Shown here one piece after another: positions 1-8,552 of a stretch of DNA of 64,000 bases; within the stretch, counting starts at the first letter, position 1, and each line of letters starts with the position of its first letter. This stretch comes from Paenibacillus sp. Root444D2 (GTDB lineage Bacteria > Bacillota > Bacilli > Paenibacillales > NBRC-103111): NCBI RefSeq assembly GCF_001426375.1, contig NZ_LMEO01000053.1, positions 62,499-126,498 of the forward strand. The letters are read 5' to 3'. The notes beneath the pieces were generated by a model. The model was not told the origin of the DNA. It searched no databases and worked only from the letters and a program-made list of their open reading frames with translations. The translations under genes were made by a program, and so were the position numbers.

Positions 1-3000
1 TGTATTGTCATTGGAGCCTTGAATGACCGCGCCATTGATTCGGGTATAGTATCCGTCCTGCCTTGCCAGCAGCTCCACATACTTCAATTGGGCATAGCTG
101 CCTTGCCCGAAGTCGAATTGGACCCACGAATCGGCTCCGTTGCCGTTCAGGCGGTAATCGGTCGATGATGCAGGATTGTTATCGAACAAAACGTTCGCCG
201 TTGCAATAGCGTCTGCCGGCGATCTGCCGTTGGAATCGGTAACCGCAGCGATGGACGTCACATTTGGAATGACATCCGATTCATCCACCAGAATCAAGCG
301 AGACCCGTCGGTTACGAACATCGTTTCCGGGGCATCGGTCCCTTCCGCCGTCTGATAATGAAGCTTGAATGTCACATTGCCCGGCGACGTCCCCTGCTGC
401 ATGACCGCTTCGGCCGTCCAGCCCAGGCCATCCTCCGAATGAACGGTCGCGGGTACACCCTGAATCGCAACCTTCACGTTCTGAATGGCTTCCGTCGATT
501 GGAAGGACAATTTCGCTGTGTCTCCCATGACGATCCGCCCTCCGATGACCTGATCCGAACCGATGGAGACCGATGCGATCTTGTTGATGACCTCGTGACG
601 CTTCCCGAAGATATGGAACTCGGACAATTCAATGAAGGGAGCGTCGTACGGTTTTTGAATCAATTCGATCTTCAGAAAACGGAATGGCTCATTCTGGAGC
701 TCTGGCGACACCGCCAACATATTCATGGCTGTCGAAACGGGGGTCACTCCCGGCGTCAACCGGGTCCAGTTTTCTTTGTCGTTGGATCCGTATATGGTAA
801 TGCCGCCGCCGCGTTCAGGAAATCCTCCTCGTGCTTGAATCCCGAACGCACTGGCCGAAACCCGAAAATTGGGCCCCATGTCCATATCAACGTCCCTACC
901 GGACGAGCTCGGGTCATTATCCATGTAAGTTCCCGTATTGAAGCCCGCAGACAAGAACATCCCCTGATAATTGATACTGCCGTCGCCCAGCAACGGCGTG
1001 GTTAACTGAAGTCCTTGCACGACGCCATGCAGAACCGCCAGCTTCTGATAGAATTCGGCGTCCGTTGCAGTATTCATAACGCTCATGATTTCGTTGTATG
1101 CTTGTTTATACGTATCGAGCGTGGCCCAGATATAATCCGTGTTGGCGTCATAGGGCGCAATGACGGCATCCACCGCCGACTGCCGATCATTTGCGACGGT
1201 AACCGTGACATCTCTTGTGGATACCGTTGTGCCGTCGGAAGCTTCCACGCTGAAGGCATACGTTCCGGCTTGCGCCGGTTTCCAGGAAAATGTGCCGGTG
1301 CTTGTATCGAACACGGCGCCTTCGGGCGCACCCGCGATCCGATAGGTCACGACATCGGACGTGCCTGCGTCCGTTGCCGAGAAATCATAATGGAGCGCCG
1401 CATCGGACCCAACATAGGCAAACAGGTTCAAAGCGGTTTTTCCTTCATTAAACACCGGCGGCGTCAGTTCATTGGCCGCGTTGACATTGATATGGTCGAT
1501 ATCGACCGTCGTTCCGTTGCCTATAATCGTGAAATAACTCAGGGTCCAGAGCCCACCGCCTTCAGAATATACATATCTCCATTGCTCCTGGGTATCCGGC
1601 AACGTGATCGTTTGGCCCGAGGCTACAAGCTTCGCCGCACCGTTCGTCCGAATCTTGTATCCGAGCACGCTCGAACCGCTGCCGGATTCAACCAAAGCGA
1701 TTTTGCTGCCGGATTCCGTGGCCTGGATGCGGACGAAGGAAACATCGCCCTCTTGCATGGCGGTCGAGTTGCCGTCCAAGTTGGTGAACCGATCCTCGAC
1801 CTCCTTCCAATTCGGATTCGGGTTCACCTTCGGGAGATGGGCCGTTCCTTCGGCCTCGGCTTCCTTAGGGATGTACAGCCAATATTCCCCTCCGGAATCC
1901 CGTGATGCCCAACTGTAATCCGTCCTCTTGTTGAACATCTCCGTGTAGTAGGGAGCAACTTGCTCCATGTCCAAGCCTTGCTCATATTTATAGTAATAGT
2001 ACAGATCATAGGCATTGCCGCCGATTCTTCCCCGATATCCGGTATTCAATACCTGGTAAATGACCGGGCTGCCATCCTCGCGCATACGCGCCTCTGTCGG
2101 GATCCAAGGCGTATCATAGCCGTTCATATACCGGGCAAAGTAGTCGGTACCCGCCAGAATACGTTTGCCAAGAAAATCGTATGTGGTAACCGCATTCGCT
2201 GCAGTGGAAACCGTACCATCTGCCGGGTCCACCTTGGTTCCTTGAGCCTGCAACAGACGCGACAATATGGCAACATTGATGACGTCGCCGGTGCTGTGAG
2301 CCTGATCCCTGCCCATCTCCGTTATCTGCACCTGCGGGTTATCTACCTTCTCGCCTGTCTCCGCATTCGTATCGACCAACCGGAACAATCTCAGAATGGA
2401 ACCGTTTATGTGCTGGTCTAGAGCTGTCTTATTCACCGTGAACCACTCTACGGCCTCGCGATAGCGCTCCACATTGCCGGTGAAGATATAGCCGGAGGTG
2501 GAACCTACGAGCGGATACAAATGCTGGTTCATGAAGCGGCCATTCGTATGATTGAAGGTATCGGTGACCGGAACGATCACATTATTCGTGAGCTTGCCCG
2601 TATCCTGGTCTGTCCATGCCAGTTCCGGCGTCTGCGTGCTGGTATACCTCATGATCTCTGCGGCGGTAACCATCCGGTAGAGCGGGATACCCGTATGGAT
2701 GTGCGCATCGGTAAAATACGCGTAATCCGCAGGGTTCTTCTGCTCCCATTTCCGGATAATATACATCGTATTGGCCCGATAAACCTCATCGCCCGTGATC
2801 ACATACATAAGAGCCTGCGTATACGCTGTTAAGCCATCCCATATAAATTTTTCGTTATAGCCCTGGCTGCACCAACAGCCTTCGGAAAATTTGGACGAGA
2901 CCGTCTTGGTTGCAAGCGGGACTCCCCACGGGTCAGTCGACGTGGCCATCTGGTTGAAATAGGTTTTCCAAGGCTCCTTATTCGCCCGTATTTGAGTTTG

Positions 3001-3231
3001 CAAATTCTCGAGTGTTTCCTTGGTCAGCCCGATACCGGGATGTTTGAATCCGCTTTCATCTATGGTTTCATAAATAGTTGGCACATAATCCGTCATGAGC
3101 GATGGTGAGGCCGTTTCCGCCGCCGCAGTTCCTGCCGTCAGAGGCAGGAACATGACGGTCATGCTCGCGATAACGAGGATGGATAGGTATTGTTTCAATT
3201 TTAGACGAAAACTAGTATGATGCACCTTCAT
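1..3231 (-). CDS. Secreted alginate-lyase-family protein with Ig-like and discoidin-like regions (3' end outside window)
   Basis: The minus frame stays open from an ATG at 3231, preceded by GGGGGAG, to the window edge, giving 1077 codons without a stop. Residues 1-38 form a signal peptide (basic start, hydrophobic core, AAA-type cleavage region). Residues about 60-480 resemble the alginate_lyase superfamily (alpha/alpha toroid), with HPGIGLT near residue 64, an NQHLYP stretch and a TEMGRDQAH stretch typical of that family. An Ig/cadherin-like module follows at about 600-690, then discoidin (F5/8 type C)-like segments near 750-860 and again at the open end. It probably degrades a uronate-containing polysaccharide outside the cell. 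It is the last visible gene of the locus fed by the binding proteins and permeases to its right. The substrate cannot be read from sequence. Confidence 0.8.
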   Translation of the reverse strand, partial: MKVHHTSFRLKLKQYLSILVIASMTVMFLPLTAGTAAAETASPSLMTDYVPTIYETIDESGFKHPGIGLTKETLENLQTQIRANKEPWKTYFNQMATSTDPWGVPLATKTVSSKFSEGCWCSQGYNEKFIWDGLTAYTQALMYVITGDEVYRANTMYIIRKWEQKNPADYAYFTDAHIHTGIPLYRMVTAAEIMRYTSTQTPELAWTDQDTGKLTNNVIVPVTDTFNHTNGRFMNQHLYPLVGSTSGYIFTGNVERYREAVEWFTVNKTALDQHINGSILRLFRLVDTNAETGEKVDNPQVQITEMGRDQAHSTGDVINVAILSRLLQAQGTKVDPADGTVSTAANAVTTYDFLGKRILAGTDYFARYMNGYDTPWIPTEARMREDGSPVIYQVLNTGYRGRIGGNAYDLYYYYKYEQGLDMEQVAPYYTEMFNKRTDYSWASRDSGGEYWLYIPKEAEAEGTAHLPKVNPNPNWKEVEDRFTNLDGNSTAMQEGDVSFVRIQATESGSKIALVESGSGSSVLGYKIRTNGAAKLVASGQTITLPDTQEQWRYVYSEGGGLWTLSYFTIIGNGTTVDIDHINVNAANELTPPVFNEGKTALNLFAYVGSDAALHYDFSATDAGTSDVVTYRIAGAPEGAVFDTSTGTFSWKPAQAGTYAFSVEASDGTTVSTRDVTVTVANDRQSAVDAVIAPYDANTDYIWATLDTYKQAYNEIMSVMNTATDAEFYQKLAVLHGVVQGLQLTTPLLGDGSINYQGMFLSAGFNTGTYMDNDPSSSGRDVDMDMGPNFRVSASAFGIQARGGFPERGGGITIYGSNDKENWTRLTPGVTPVSTAMNMLAVSPELQNEPFRFLKIELIQKPYDAPFIELSEFHIFGKRHEVINKIASVSIGSDQVIGGRIVMGDTAKLSFQSTEAIQNVKVAIQGVPATVHSEDGLGWTAEAVMQQGTSPGNVTFKLHYQTAEGTDAPETMFVTDGSRLILVDESDVIPNVTSIAAVTDSNGRSPADAIATANVLFDNNPASSTDYRLNGNGADSWVQFDFGQGSYAQLKYVELLARQDGYYTRINGAVIQGSNDNT

Positions 3232-3268
3232 CTGAACTCCCCCATTCCAATGATTTTATTCGACTGCA

Positions 3269-4693
3269 TTAGGTGAATTCAACGTCATATGCATGTTCTC
3301 CTACCCGAATATTTCCAGACTCCGGATGGAGAAGGTGCCGACCGTTGATTCGAACATTCCGGAACATCACCCCCTTGACGATTCTGGACTCATCGAATCC
3401 GGCAATAACCGACGGATTATCGCAGGCTCCGTTGTAAACGATATTGTCGAACAAAATATTTTCCACCCGGTAACCGGGACATGGATTATATTTGGGATTG
3501 AAAAGCACGCGAATATCGATCAATTGTCCGAGCTCGAATGGTTCGACCCGGATATTTCGATAAGTGACATTCCTGACCGTATTGTTGTCGCCGCAATTTA
3601 TTGACATACATCCCCAATAATACGGCTGCGGCTCATGATGCTCGAGCACATCAATATTTTCGAAAAGGATGTTCTCGACGATGTCCCCTTTCTCATGATT
3701 GCCGTGCCCGCCGACATTCATCGGATGAGCCACATCCGCCCATAAGACGGAATTGCGGACGGTGACATTCCGTGTGTCGCCCTGGTAATCCCCACGACTG
3801 GCGTAAACCGCAATGCAATCGTCGGAATTGCGCATAAACACATCTAGAATCTCGATATCCGTGCTGGACATCATATCGATCCCGTCCGACCACCCTCGGG
3901 TGCTGAATGACTTGATGTTGCGGATCGTGATATGCTCGGAATTCCCGATCATAACGGTATAATGTGGGGGATCGACCGCGATGATTCCTTCAATCTGAAC
4001 GTTTCTGGAGAACAGGATCTCAACGGTGCGGTAATAGGTTGTCTTCTCGAAATCGGACATGTAGATGATCCCGCGCCCCCGGATCGTCACATCCTGTACA
4101 TGGTCGCAGACGAACGATCCGGCCACGACTGCTCCGCCGGCGATATATACCGTCATGCCGGAAGGGATATGAAGCTTCGGCTGTTCCAGGACATGCATGC
4201 CGGATTCGAAATAAAGAACAGAACCCTCACGGGAAACCAGCTGTTGAAGCTCATCCGTCTGATGTCTGCCTGGCTGAACAACGACAACGCCGGGATCGGC
4301 AGGGTTCGGCGAGTCTTCCTCGATCGGATTGGCGAAAATGTGCAAATTATGAAACCGGTCTCCATTCACTTCGAACGACAATTTACGGGGGCCGTCCAAT
4401 TTGAACGTCACCCGGTTTTCGTTCACAACGCCGTGAATCCCCGCAGATACAGGGCGGATCTCCACGCTTCGAATGTCCCCGTAATTCTTGGTCACTTCGA
4501 CTTCAACCGCACCGGCGCAATCGAAATAGACCATCGAGGCGTTCCGCACATTGTGCATGTCAACCTTCACGTTGTAACAGAACAAGGGCTGCCATTCGCC
4601 CTGATCTTGTCGAACACGCACGGTATAGTCGGAATTACCTGCCGCCCCCCCAGGAGCCGGGTATGTGATCATTCGCTTCGACGAAACGGTCAT
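3269..4693 (-). CDS. GH28-like right-handed beta-helix glycoside hydrolase, probably cytoplasmic
   Basis: This 474-aa protein has an N-terminal beta-sandwich-like part (about 1-130) and then a run of short parallel-helix coils (about 150-470) with repeated patterns such as VTIRGRG, ITIRNI and VTVRNS. The catalytic signature of GH28 polygalacturonase-type enzymes is visible: SDGID at 269-273, DDCIA at 291-295 and GGHG at 328-331. There is no signal peptide, so it should act inside the cell on imported oligosaccharides such as pectin-derived fragments. It lies between the second binding-protein gene and the secreted lyase-like gene, on the same strand and in the same locus. Exact bond specificity is unknown; other beta-helix families (dextranase- or lyase-like) remain possible but fit the DGID/DD/GHG triad less well. 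Confidence 0.75.
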   Translation of the reverse strand: MTVSSKRMITYPAPGGAAGNSDYTVRVRQDQGEWQPLFCYNVKVDMHNVRNASMVYFDCAGAVEVEVTKNYGDIRSVEIRPVSAGIHGVVNENRVTFKLDGPRKLSFEVNGDRFHNLHIFANPIEEDSPNPADPGVVVVQPGRHQTDELQQLVSREGSVLYFESGMHVLEQPKLHIPSGMTVYIAGGAVVAGSFVCDHVQDVTIRGRGIIYMSDFEKTTYYRTVEILFSRNVQIEGIIAVDPPHYTVMIGNSEHITIRNIKSFSTRGWSDGIDMMSSTDIEILDVFMRNSDDCIAVYASRGDYQGDTRNVTVRNSVLWADVAHPMNVGGHGNHEKGDIVENILFENIDVLEHHEPQPYYWGCMSINCGDNNTVRNVTYRNIRVEPFELGQLIDIRVLFNPKYNPCPGYRVENILFDNIVYNGACDNPSVIAGFDESRIVKGVMFRNVRINGRHLLHPESGNIRVGEHAYDVEFT

Positions 4694-4724
4694 CGATATC
4701 CCACCTTGCTTTGAATAGTATCAG

Positions 4725-4759
4725 TTTGACCGGAACACGTGAGACGTGTTCCGGTCAAA
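4725..4759 (-). other. 16-bp perfect hairpin between binding-protein gene and GH28 gene
   Basis: A 16-bp inverted repeat (arms 4725-4740 and 4744-4759, 3-nt loop) follows the stop of the binding-protein gene and precedes the GH28-like gene. There is no clear U-run after it on the minus strand, so it fits an mRNA-stabilising or partial-termination element that keeps binding-protein mRNA high, rather than a full terminator. That role is inferred from position only. Confidence 0.6.
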
Positions 4760-4780
4760 TTAGATCATGCTTTGTCCAGA

Positions 4781-6379
4781 TTACTTCGCAGCCTTACGCT
4801 CTGTATATACCTTGTTGGCTTCGTCCGTCAATTCCTGGCCGCCGGCCTTCAACCATTCCGCCTTGAAAGTGTCGAATTCTTTGTCCGTATCTGCTGCGCC
4901 TGTGATTGCCTTTATCAAGTACTTATCCTGCAGCGTCTGAAGATTTGCCCAGTACTTCGCCTTGGCCGACAATACAGCAGGTACAATAACATCTTTCAAC
5001 GGCTCATAACCGACATCCAGCTTCGCCTTCAGCTCCCGCAGTTCATTACTCGTATTAAATTTCTGCTTGGCAGTATCTACGGCATTAAGCGGGTTGTAGA
5101 AGCTGCCGGCGCCGACTTTAGCAGTTGCGGCTTCAGGATCCGTCTTGGCGACGACAAAGTCGCCGTTCGGCTGATCATAGTTTTTGCCCTTTTCGCCGTA
5201 TACAGTCAACAGCCAGTATTCGTCGTTAGTAGCAAGGAAGTCCAGGATTTGCTCAATCTTAACCCGTTTCGCTTCATCTTTCTCAAGATGTACGCCCAAG
5301 AGTACGGGGGCTTGACGCGCGCCGTAAGACCAGCTGTACGGTTTGCCGGCCGGGCCTACAACCGGCTTTCCTGCGATGACGTTCTGTCCCTTGTCCGCTG
5401 CGGGCTTCGCAATAAACCCGGAGGTATTGACAAAGTTACCCCATCCCATGTTTTCGACCATACCGACCTTTTGGTTGGCGAATTTTTCATTGAGCTGGCC
5501 GTTGTCGGTCGTCAGAAACTCGGGATCGATAAGCCCTGACTTATACCACTTGTCCAGAAGCTTGAGCGCCGTGCGGGTTTCTTCAGTGATGCCTCCATAC
5601 ACAACCTTGCCGTCTGCGTCCAGCTTGAACGCGTACGGATTAACGCCGTGAGCAGCGAAAATGGAAGTGAACATCTGGATGGGGAGCTTGCCTCGGGCCG
5701 ACATACCGTATGTATCCTTCTTGCCGTTGCCGTCCGGATCGTTATTGACGAATTTGGTGAGTACATCCTCCAGCTCCGCAAGCGTCTTCGGCGGCTCGTT
5801 GTAGCCGACCTTCTTCAACCAAGCTTCATTGTAACCGGGGATGAAGCTGGAGTTGCCGTTCGGCCACACCTTCGGAATCCCCCAGTCCTTCCCTTTGTAG
5901 AAGCCGACATCCCAAGCGCCGGCATCCGTTAATTCCAGCGCTTTCATATAATTCGGCATGTTCTTTTTGAGCTCATCCCGAGAAAGACTGGTAATAACAC
6001 CTTGGTCAGCCCAAGCGGCCATATCGGTTTCATTCGCATCGATCGGGAAGATATCCGGCACTTGTCCGGAGGCAAGCAGAACATTGAATTTTTCCTTCCA
6101 GCTTTGGCGTTCGAACTTAACCGTTTTGATCTTGACATTGAATTTCTCTTCAATCTTCTTCTGCACCAGATTTTCTTCGGATTCCGGGGAATTGAAGTTG
6201 TTCGACCAAACAATCTCGATCGGTTTCGCATTGGCCGCCGTTGTCGCTGCACCCCCGCTAGCTTGCGGTGAAGCAGTACCTTCGATTCCAGTTTTGCTGC
6301 TGCAACCGGTTGTGACGGCAAGCGACATCGACAATACAACTACCGTCAAGCCCAACAGTTTCTTCTTTCTTTGACTCAT
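4781..6379 (-). CDS. Extracellular solute-binding lipoprotein (LplA type), second copy of the locus
   Basis: Substrate-binding subunit of a carbohydrate ABC importer, lipid-anchored outside the membrane. The start at 6379 (MSQRKKK) is preferred over an upstream GTG at 6409 because GGGAGGACAAAGC precedes it. The protein is 532 aa with a type II signal peptide ending in a VTTGC lipobox. The body has the layout of large family-1 binding proteins (LplA/YtcQ). Stretches such as NNDPDGNGKKDTYGMS and QELTDEANKVY are shared almost unchanged with the protein at 8553-10130, so the two are recent paralogues. It lies downstream of two permease genes and upstream of the GH28 gene. No ATPase gene is present; importers of this group usually share an MsmX-type ATPase encoded elsewhere. 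Confidence 0.9.
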   Translation of the reverse strand: MSQRKKKLLGLTVVVLSMSLAVTTGCSSKTGIEGTASPQASGGAATTAANAKPIEIVWSNNFNSPESEENLVQKKIEEKFNVKIKTVKFERQSWKEKFNVLLASGQVPDIFPIDANETDMAAWADQGVITSLSRDELKKNMPNYMKALELTDAGAWDVGFYKGKDWGIPKVWPNGNSSFIPGYNEAWLKKVGYNEPPKTLAELEDVLTKFVNNDPDGNGKKDTYGMSARGKLPIQMFTSIFAAHGVNPYAFKLDADGKVVYGGITEETRTALKLLDKWYKSGLIDPEFLTTDNGQLNEKFANQKVGMVENMGWGNFVNTSGFIAKPAADKGQNVIAGKPVVGPAGKPYSWSYGARQAPVLLGVHLEKDEAKRVKIEQILDFLATNDEYWLLTVYGEKGKNYDQPNGDFVVAKTDPEAATAKVGAGSFYNPLNAVDTAKQKFNTSNELRELKAKLDVGYEPLKDVIVPAVLSAKAKYWANLQTLQDKYLIKAITGAADTDKEFDTFKAEWLKAGGQELTDEANKVYTERKAAK

Positions 6380-6457
6380 TGCTTTGTCCTCCCTTTTCAT
6401 CGTACTCACATTATTTTATTTAAACGGAACGCTTCTGAAGCGCACCGGTTAAACCAA

Positions 6458-7321
6458 CTATCCCTTAATCGAACCGACCAAGGTGCCTTTGACAAAATAT
6501 TTCTGAAGAAACGGATATATGATCAGGATTGGCAGCGCGGTAAACATAATTACGGCGGCCTTGACGGTCTCCGCAGCCATATTTTCATCCTTGGGGGGCA
6601 GGAGCGGATCGCTCTCGGCAGCGATGACAAGCCGCCTCAAGAAGGTCTGAAGCACGTACAGCTTTTGATCCTGCAGATAGATCATGGCATCGAACCATGC
6701 GTTCCAATGCCCGACAGCGGACCAAAGCGCCAAAGTTGCGAGCACCGGCTTCGACAGCGGAATGACAATGGTAAACAATATCCGCAGGTCGCTGGCACCA
6801 TCCATTTTCGCCGAATCCTCAAGCTCTTCCGGCATGGTCATGAAGAAATTGCGGAGAATCAGAAGTGAAAACGTGCTGATCAAGCCGGGGATGATCAAGA
6901 CCCAGCGGGAATCGATGAGTCCGAGCGATTTGATCAAGAGATAAGATGGAATAAGACCTCCGCTAAAAAACATCGTGACGACGATAAACATCATGTAAAA
7001 GCTGCGATGCGGCAGATGCTTCTTCGAAAGTGGATAAGCCGCCATCGACAAGGCAAGGAGCGTCAGAAAGGTCCCGACTAGGGTACGAAAAACGGTGTTT
7101 CCTAAAGCACGCCAAACATTGATGTCTTCCACAACCCGCTCCCAGGCTAACCAAGATATCTCGTGCGGGTACCAGTGCAAGCCAGGCCGGACTGCCTCCG
7201 CCGTCGTGCTCAGCGATATCGAGAGCACATGCGCAAACGGATAAAGCATAGCGGCACACACCATAAAGATAAATCCGATCAGGAAAACCTGAAACACTTT
7301 CTCACCGGAACTGAGTCTCAT
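6458..7321 (-). CDS. Carbohydrate ABC transporter permease (LplC/YtcP type)
   Basis: A 287-aa inner-membrane permease with about six hydrophobic segments, the first at residues 10-32. The EAA-type coupling loop for the ATPase is visible around 190-215 (DSAKMDGASDLR then IPLSKPV), and the C-terminus (VKGTLVGSIKG) is typical of the LplC/YtcP subgroup. It is paired with the LplB-type gene just upstream (28-bp gap) and should form the heterodimeric channel with it. The importer likely takes up oligosaccharides produced by the secreted lyase-like protein of the same locus. Confidence 0.9.
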   Translation of the reverse strand: MRLSSGEKVFQVFLIGFIFMVCAAMLYPFAHVLSISLSTTAEAVRPGLHWYPHEISWLAWERVVEDINVWRALGNTVFRTLVGTFLTLLALSMAAYPLSKKHLPHRSFYMMFIVVTMFFSGGLIPSYLLIKSLGLIDSRWVLIIPGLISTFSLLILRNFFMTMPEELEDSAKMDGASDLRILFTIVIPLSKPVLATLALWSAVGHWNAWFDAMIYLQDQKLYVLQTFLRRLVIAAESDPLLPPKDENMAAETVKAAVIMFTALPILIIYPFLQKYFVKGTLVGSIKG

Positions 7322-7349
7322 GCTTGTTCATCCCTTTCGGGTCATGGAG

Positions 7350-8324
7350 TTATGTAATTCCTTCCTGACCCAATTTTTTCACAATATAGTTGGCAGACAA
7401 TACCAGAATCAGTGCGACCACATTTTTGAATATGCCGACAGCCGTCGTCAAGCTGTACTGTGCGTTCTGCAAGCCTACGCGATATACGTAAGTGTCCAGC
7501 ACATCGGCAACATCATATACGGCAGGCGTATATAACGTGAAGATCTGGTCGAAGCCGGCATCCAGAATGTGGCCTACCCTAAGGATCAACAAGATGGTGA
7601 TCACCGGAAGAATGGACGGAATCGTAATGTGCAGCGTTTGCTTCCATCGGTTCGCTCCGTCGATGACGGCGGCTTCGTACAATTGCTGATCAATGCCGGC
7701 CAAAGCTGCCAAATAGATAATCATGCCCCATCCGACTTCTTTCCATATAGCGGATACCACCAGTGTAAACCGGAACCAGCTTTCATCTGCCAGAAAATAG
7801 ATCGACTTAAAACCGAGCCCCTTGATGAAATAGTTTACAACCCCGCTTTCCGGTGACAAAAGGGAAATCATAATGCCCCCGAGAACGATCCACGATAAAA
7901 AGTGCGGCAAGTACGAGATCGTTTGGGCGACCTTCTTAAACATCGTCAGCCGGACTTCATTAAACAGCAGCGCCAGTATGATTGGAGCCGGGAAACCGAA
8001 TACGATTTGATAGAAGCTGATCAAAAGCGTATTCTTCATGATTTTCCAAAAGTCGGGGGACATCACAAACATATAATGAAAGTGTTTAAACCCCACCCAT
8101 GGACTATCCACTATCCCTTTCATTACATAAAAATCTTTAAATGCCAGTTGAATGCCGTACATCGGTGCGTAATGAAAAACGGCGTACCAGATTAGCACAG
8201 GAGCCAATAACAGAAACAAAGCTTTGTTCTTTTTATATTGTCTCCAGGTGTAGCCCCACTTGGATTCCGTTTTTCTTCCGGTCTCTTTGGTAACGCTTAC
8301 TTCGGAGGCGTGTGCCGGATTCAT
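7350..8324 (-). CDS. Carbohydrate ABC transporter permease (LplB/YteP type)
   Basis: Inner-membrane permease, 324 aa from the ATG at 8324; AAAGGAG sits about 8 nt upstream, so this start is better than the in-frame codon at 8378. The N-terminus is polar (residues 1-30), then six hydrophobic segments follow with the coupling loop EAAVIDGANRWKQ and IPSILPV around residue 205-230. It pairs with the LplC-type permease downstream. A CRE-like sequence and a TTGACA box lie in the 5' region, and a terminator separates it from the first binding-protein gene, so the permeases may be transcribed both by read-through and from their own promoter. Confidence 0.9.
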   Translation of the reverse strand: MNPAHASEVSVTKETGRKTESKWGYTWRQYKKNKALFLLLAPVLIWYAVFHYAPMYGIQLAFKDFYVMKGIVDSPWVGFKHFHYMFVMSPDFWKIMKNTLLISFYQIVFGFPAPIILALLFNEVRLTMFKKVAQTISYLPHFLSWIVLGGIMISLLSPESGVVNYFIKGLGFKSIYFLADESWFRFTLVVSAIWKEVGWGMIIYLAALAGIDQQLYEAAVIDGANRWKQTLHITIPSILPVITILLILRVGHILDAGFDQIFTLYTPAVYDVADVLDTYVYRVGLQNAQYSLTTAVGIFKNVVALILVLSANYIVKKLGQEGIT

Positions 8325-8379
8325 ATTTGCATCTCCTTTCCAAGTTTGAGTTGGTGTGACCCTGCTGCTATGCTCCAAA

Positions 8380-8412
8380 TGTAAACGATTGAAAGCGCTC
8401 TTTCCATGTCAA
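8380..8412 (-). promoter_or_regulatory. CRE-like site and possible promoter upstream of the LplB-type permease
   Basis: On the minus strand TTGACA (8407-8412) is followed by GGAAAGAGCGCTTTCAA and then CGTTTACA. The AGCGCTTTCA half is a good match to the catabolite-responsive element (TGAAARCGYTTTCA type), with one extra base in the other half; a second CRE-like match overlaps at 8380-8393. No convincing -10 box at standard spacing was found. Carbon catabolite control by CcpA is inferred. Confidence 0.4.
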
Positions 8413-8469
8413 TTTCATTTGAATTTTTTTGAATTCTTTCAAAATCGGATGTTAATTTCTTTAGAAATG

Positions 8470-8497
8470 AAAAAAAACAGCCTGAAATCGGCTGTTT
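8470..8497 (-). terminator. Rho-independent terminator after first binding-protein gene
   Basis: On the minus strand an 8-bp stem (AAACAGCC/GGCTGTTT, 7-nt loop) is followed by eight T residues. It lies about 55 bp after the stop codon at 8553, so it should limit transcription into the permease genes. It has a near-copy at 10171-10197. Confidence 0.8.
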
Positions 8498-8552
8498 GGG
8501 AAATATTGGGGACGGAAATGCGCTATTCTGCCACATTGAGCTTCCTATTCGA

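Noticed and set aside
358..2832. Several plus-strand ORFs opposite the lyase-family gene
   Set aside because: They are antisense shadows with low-quality composition; the minus frame gives a continuous, domain-rich protein.
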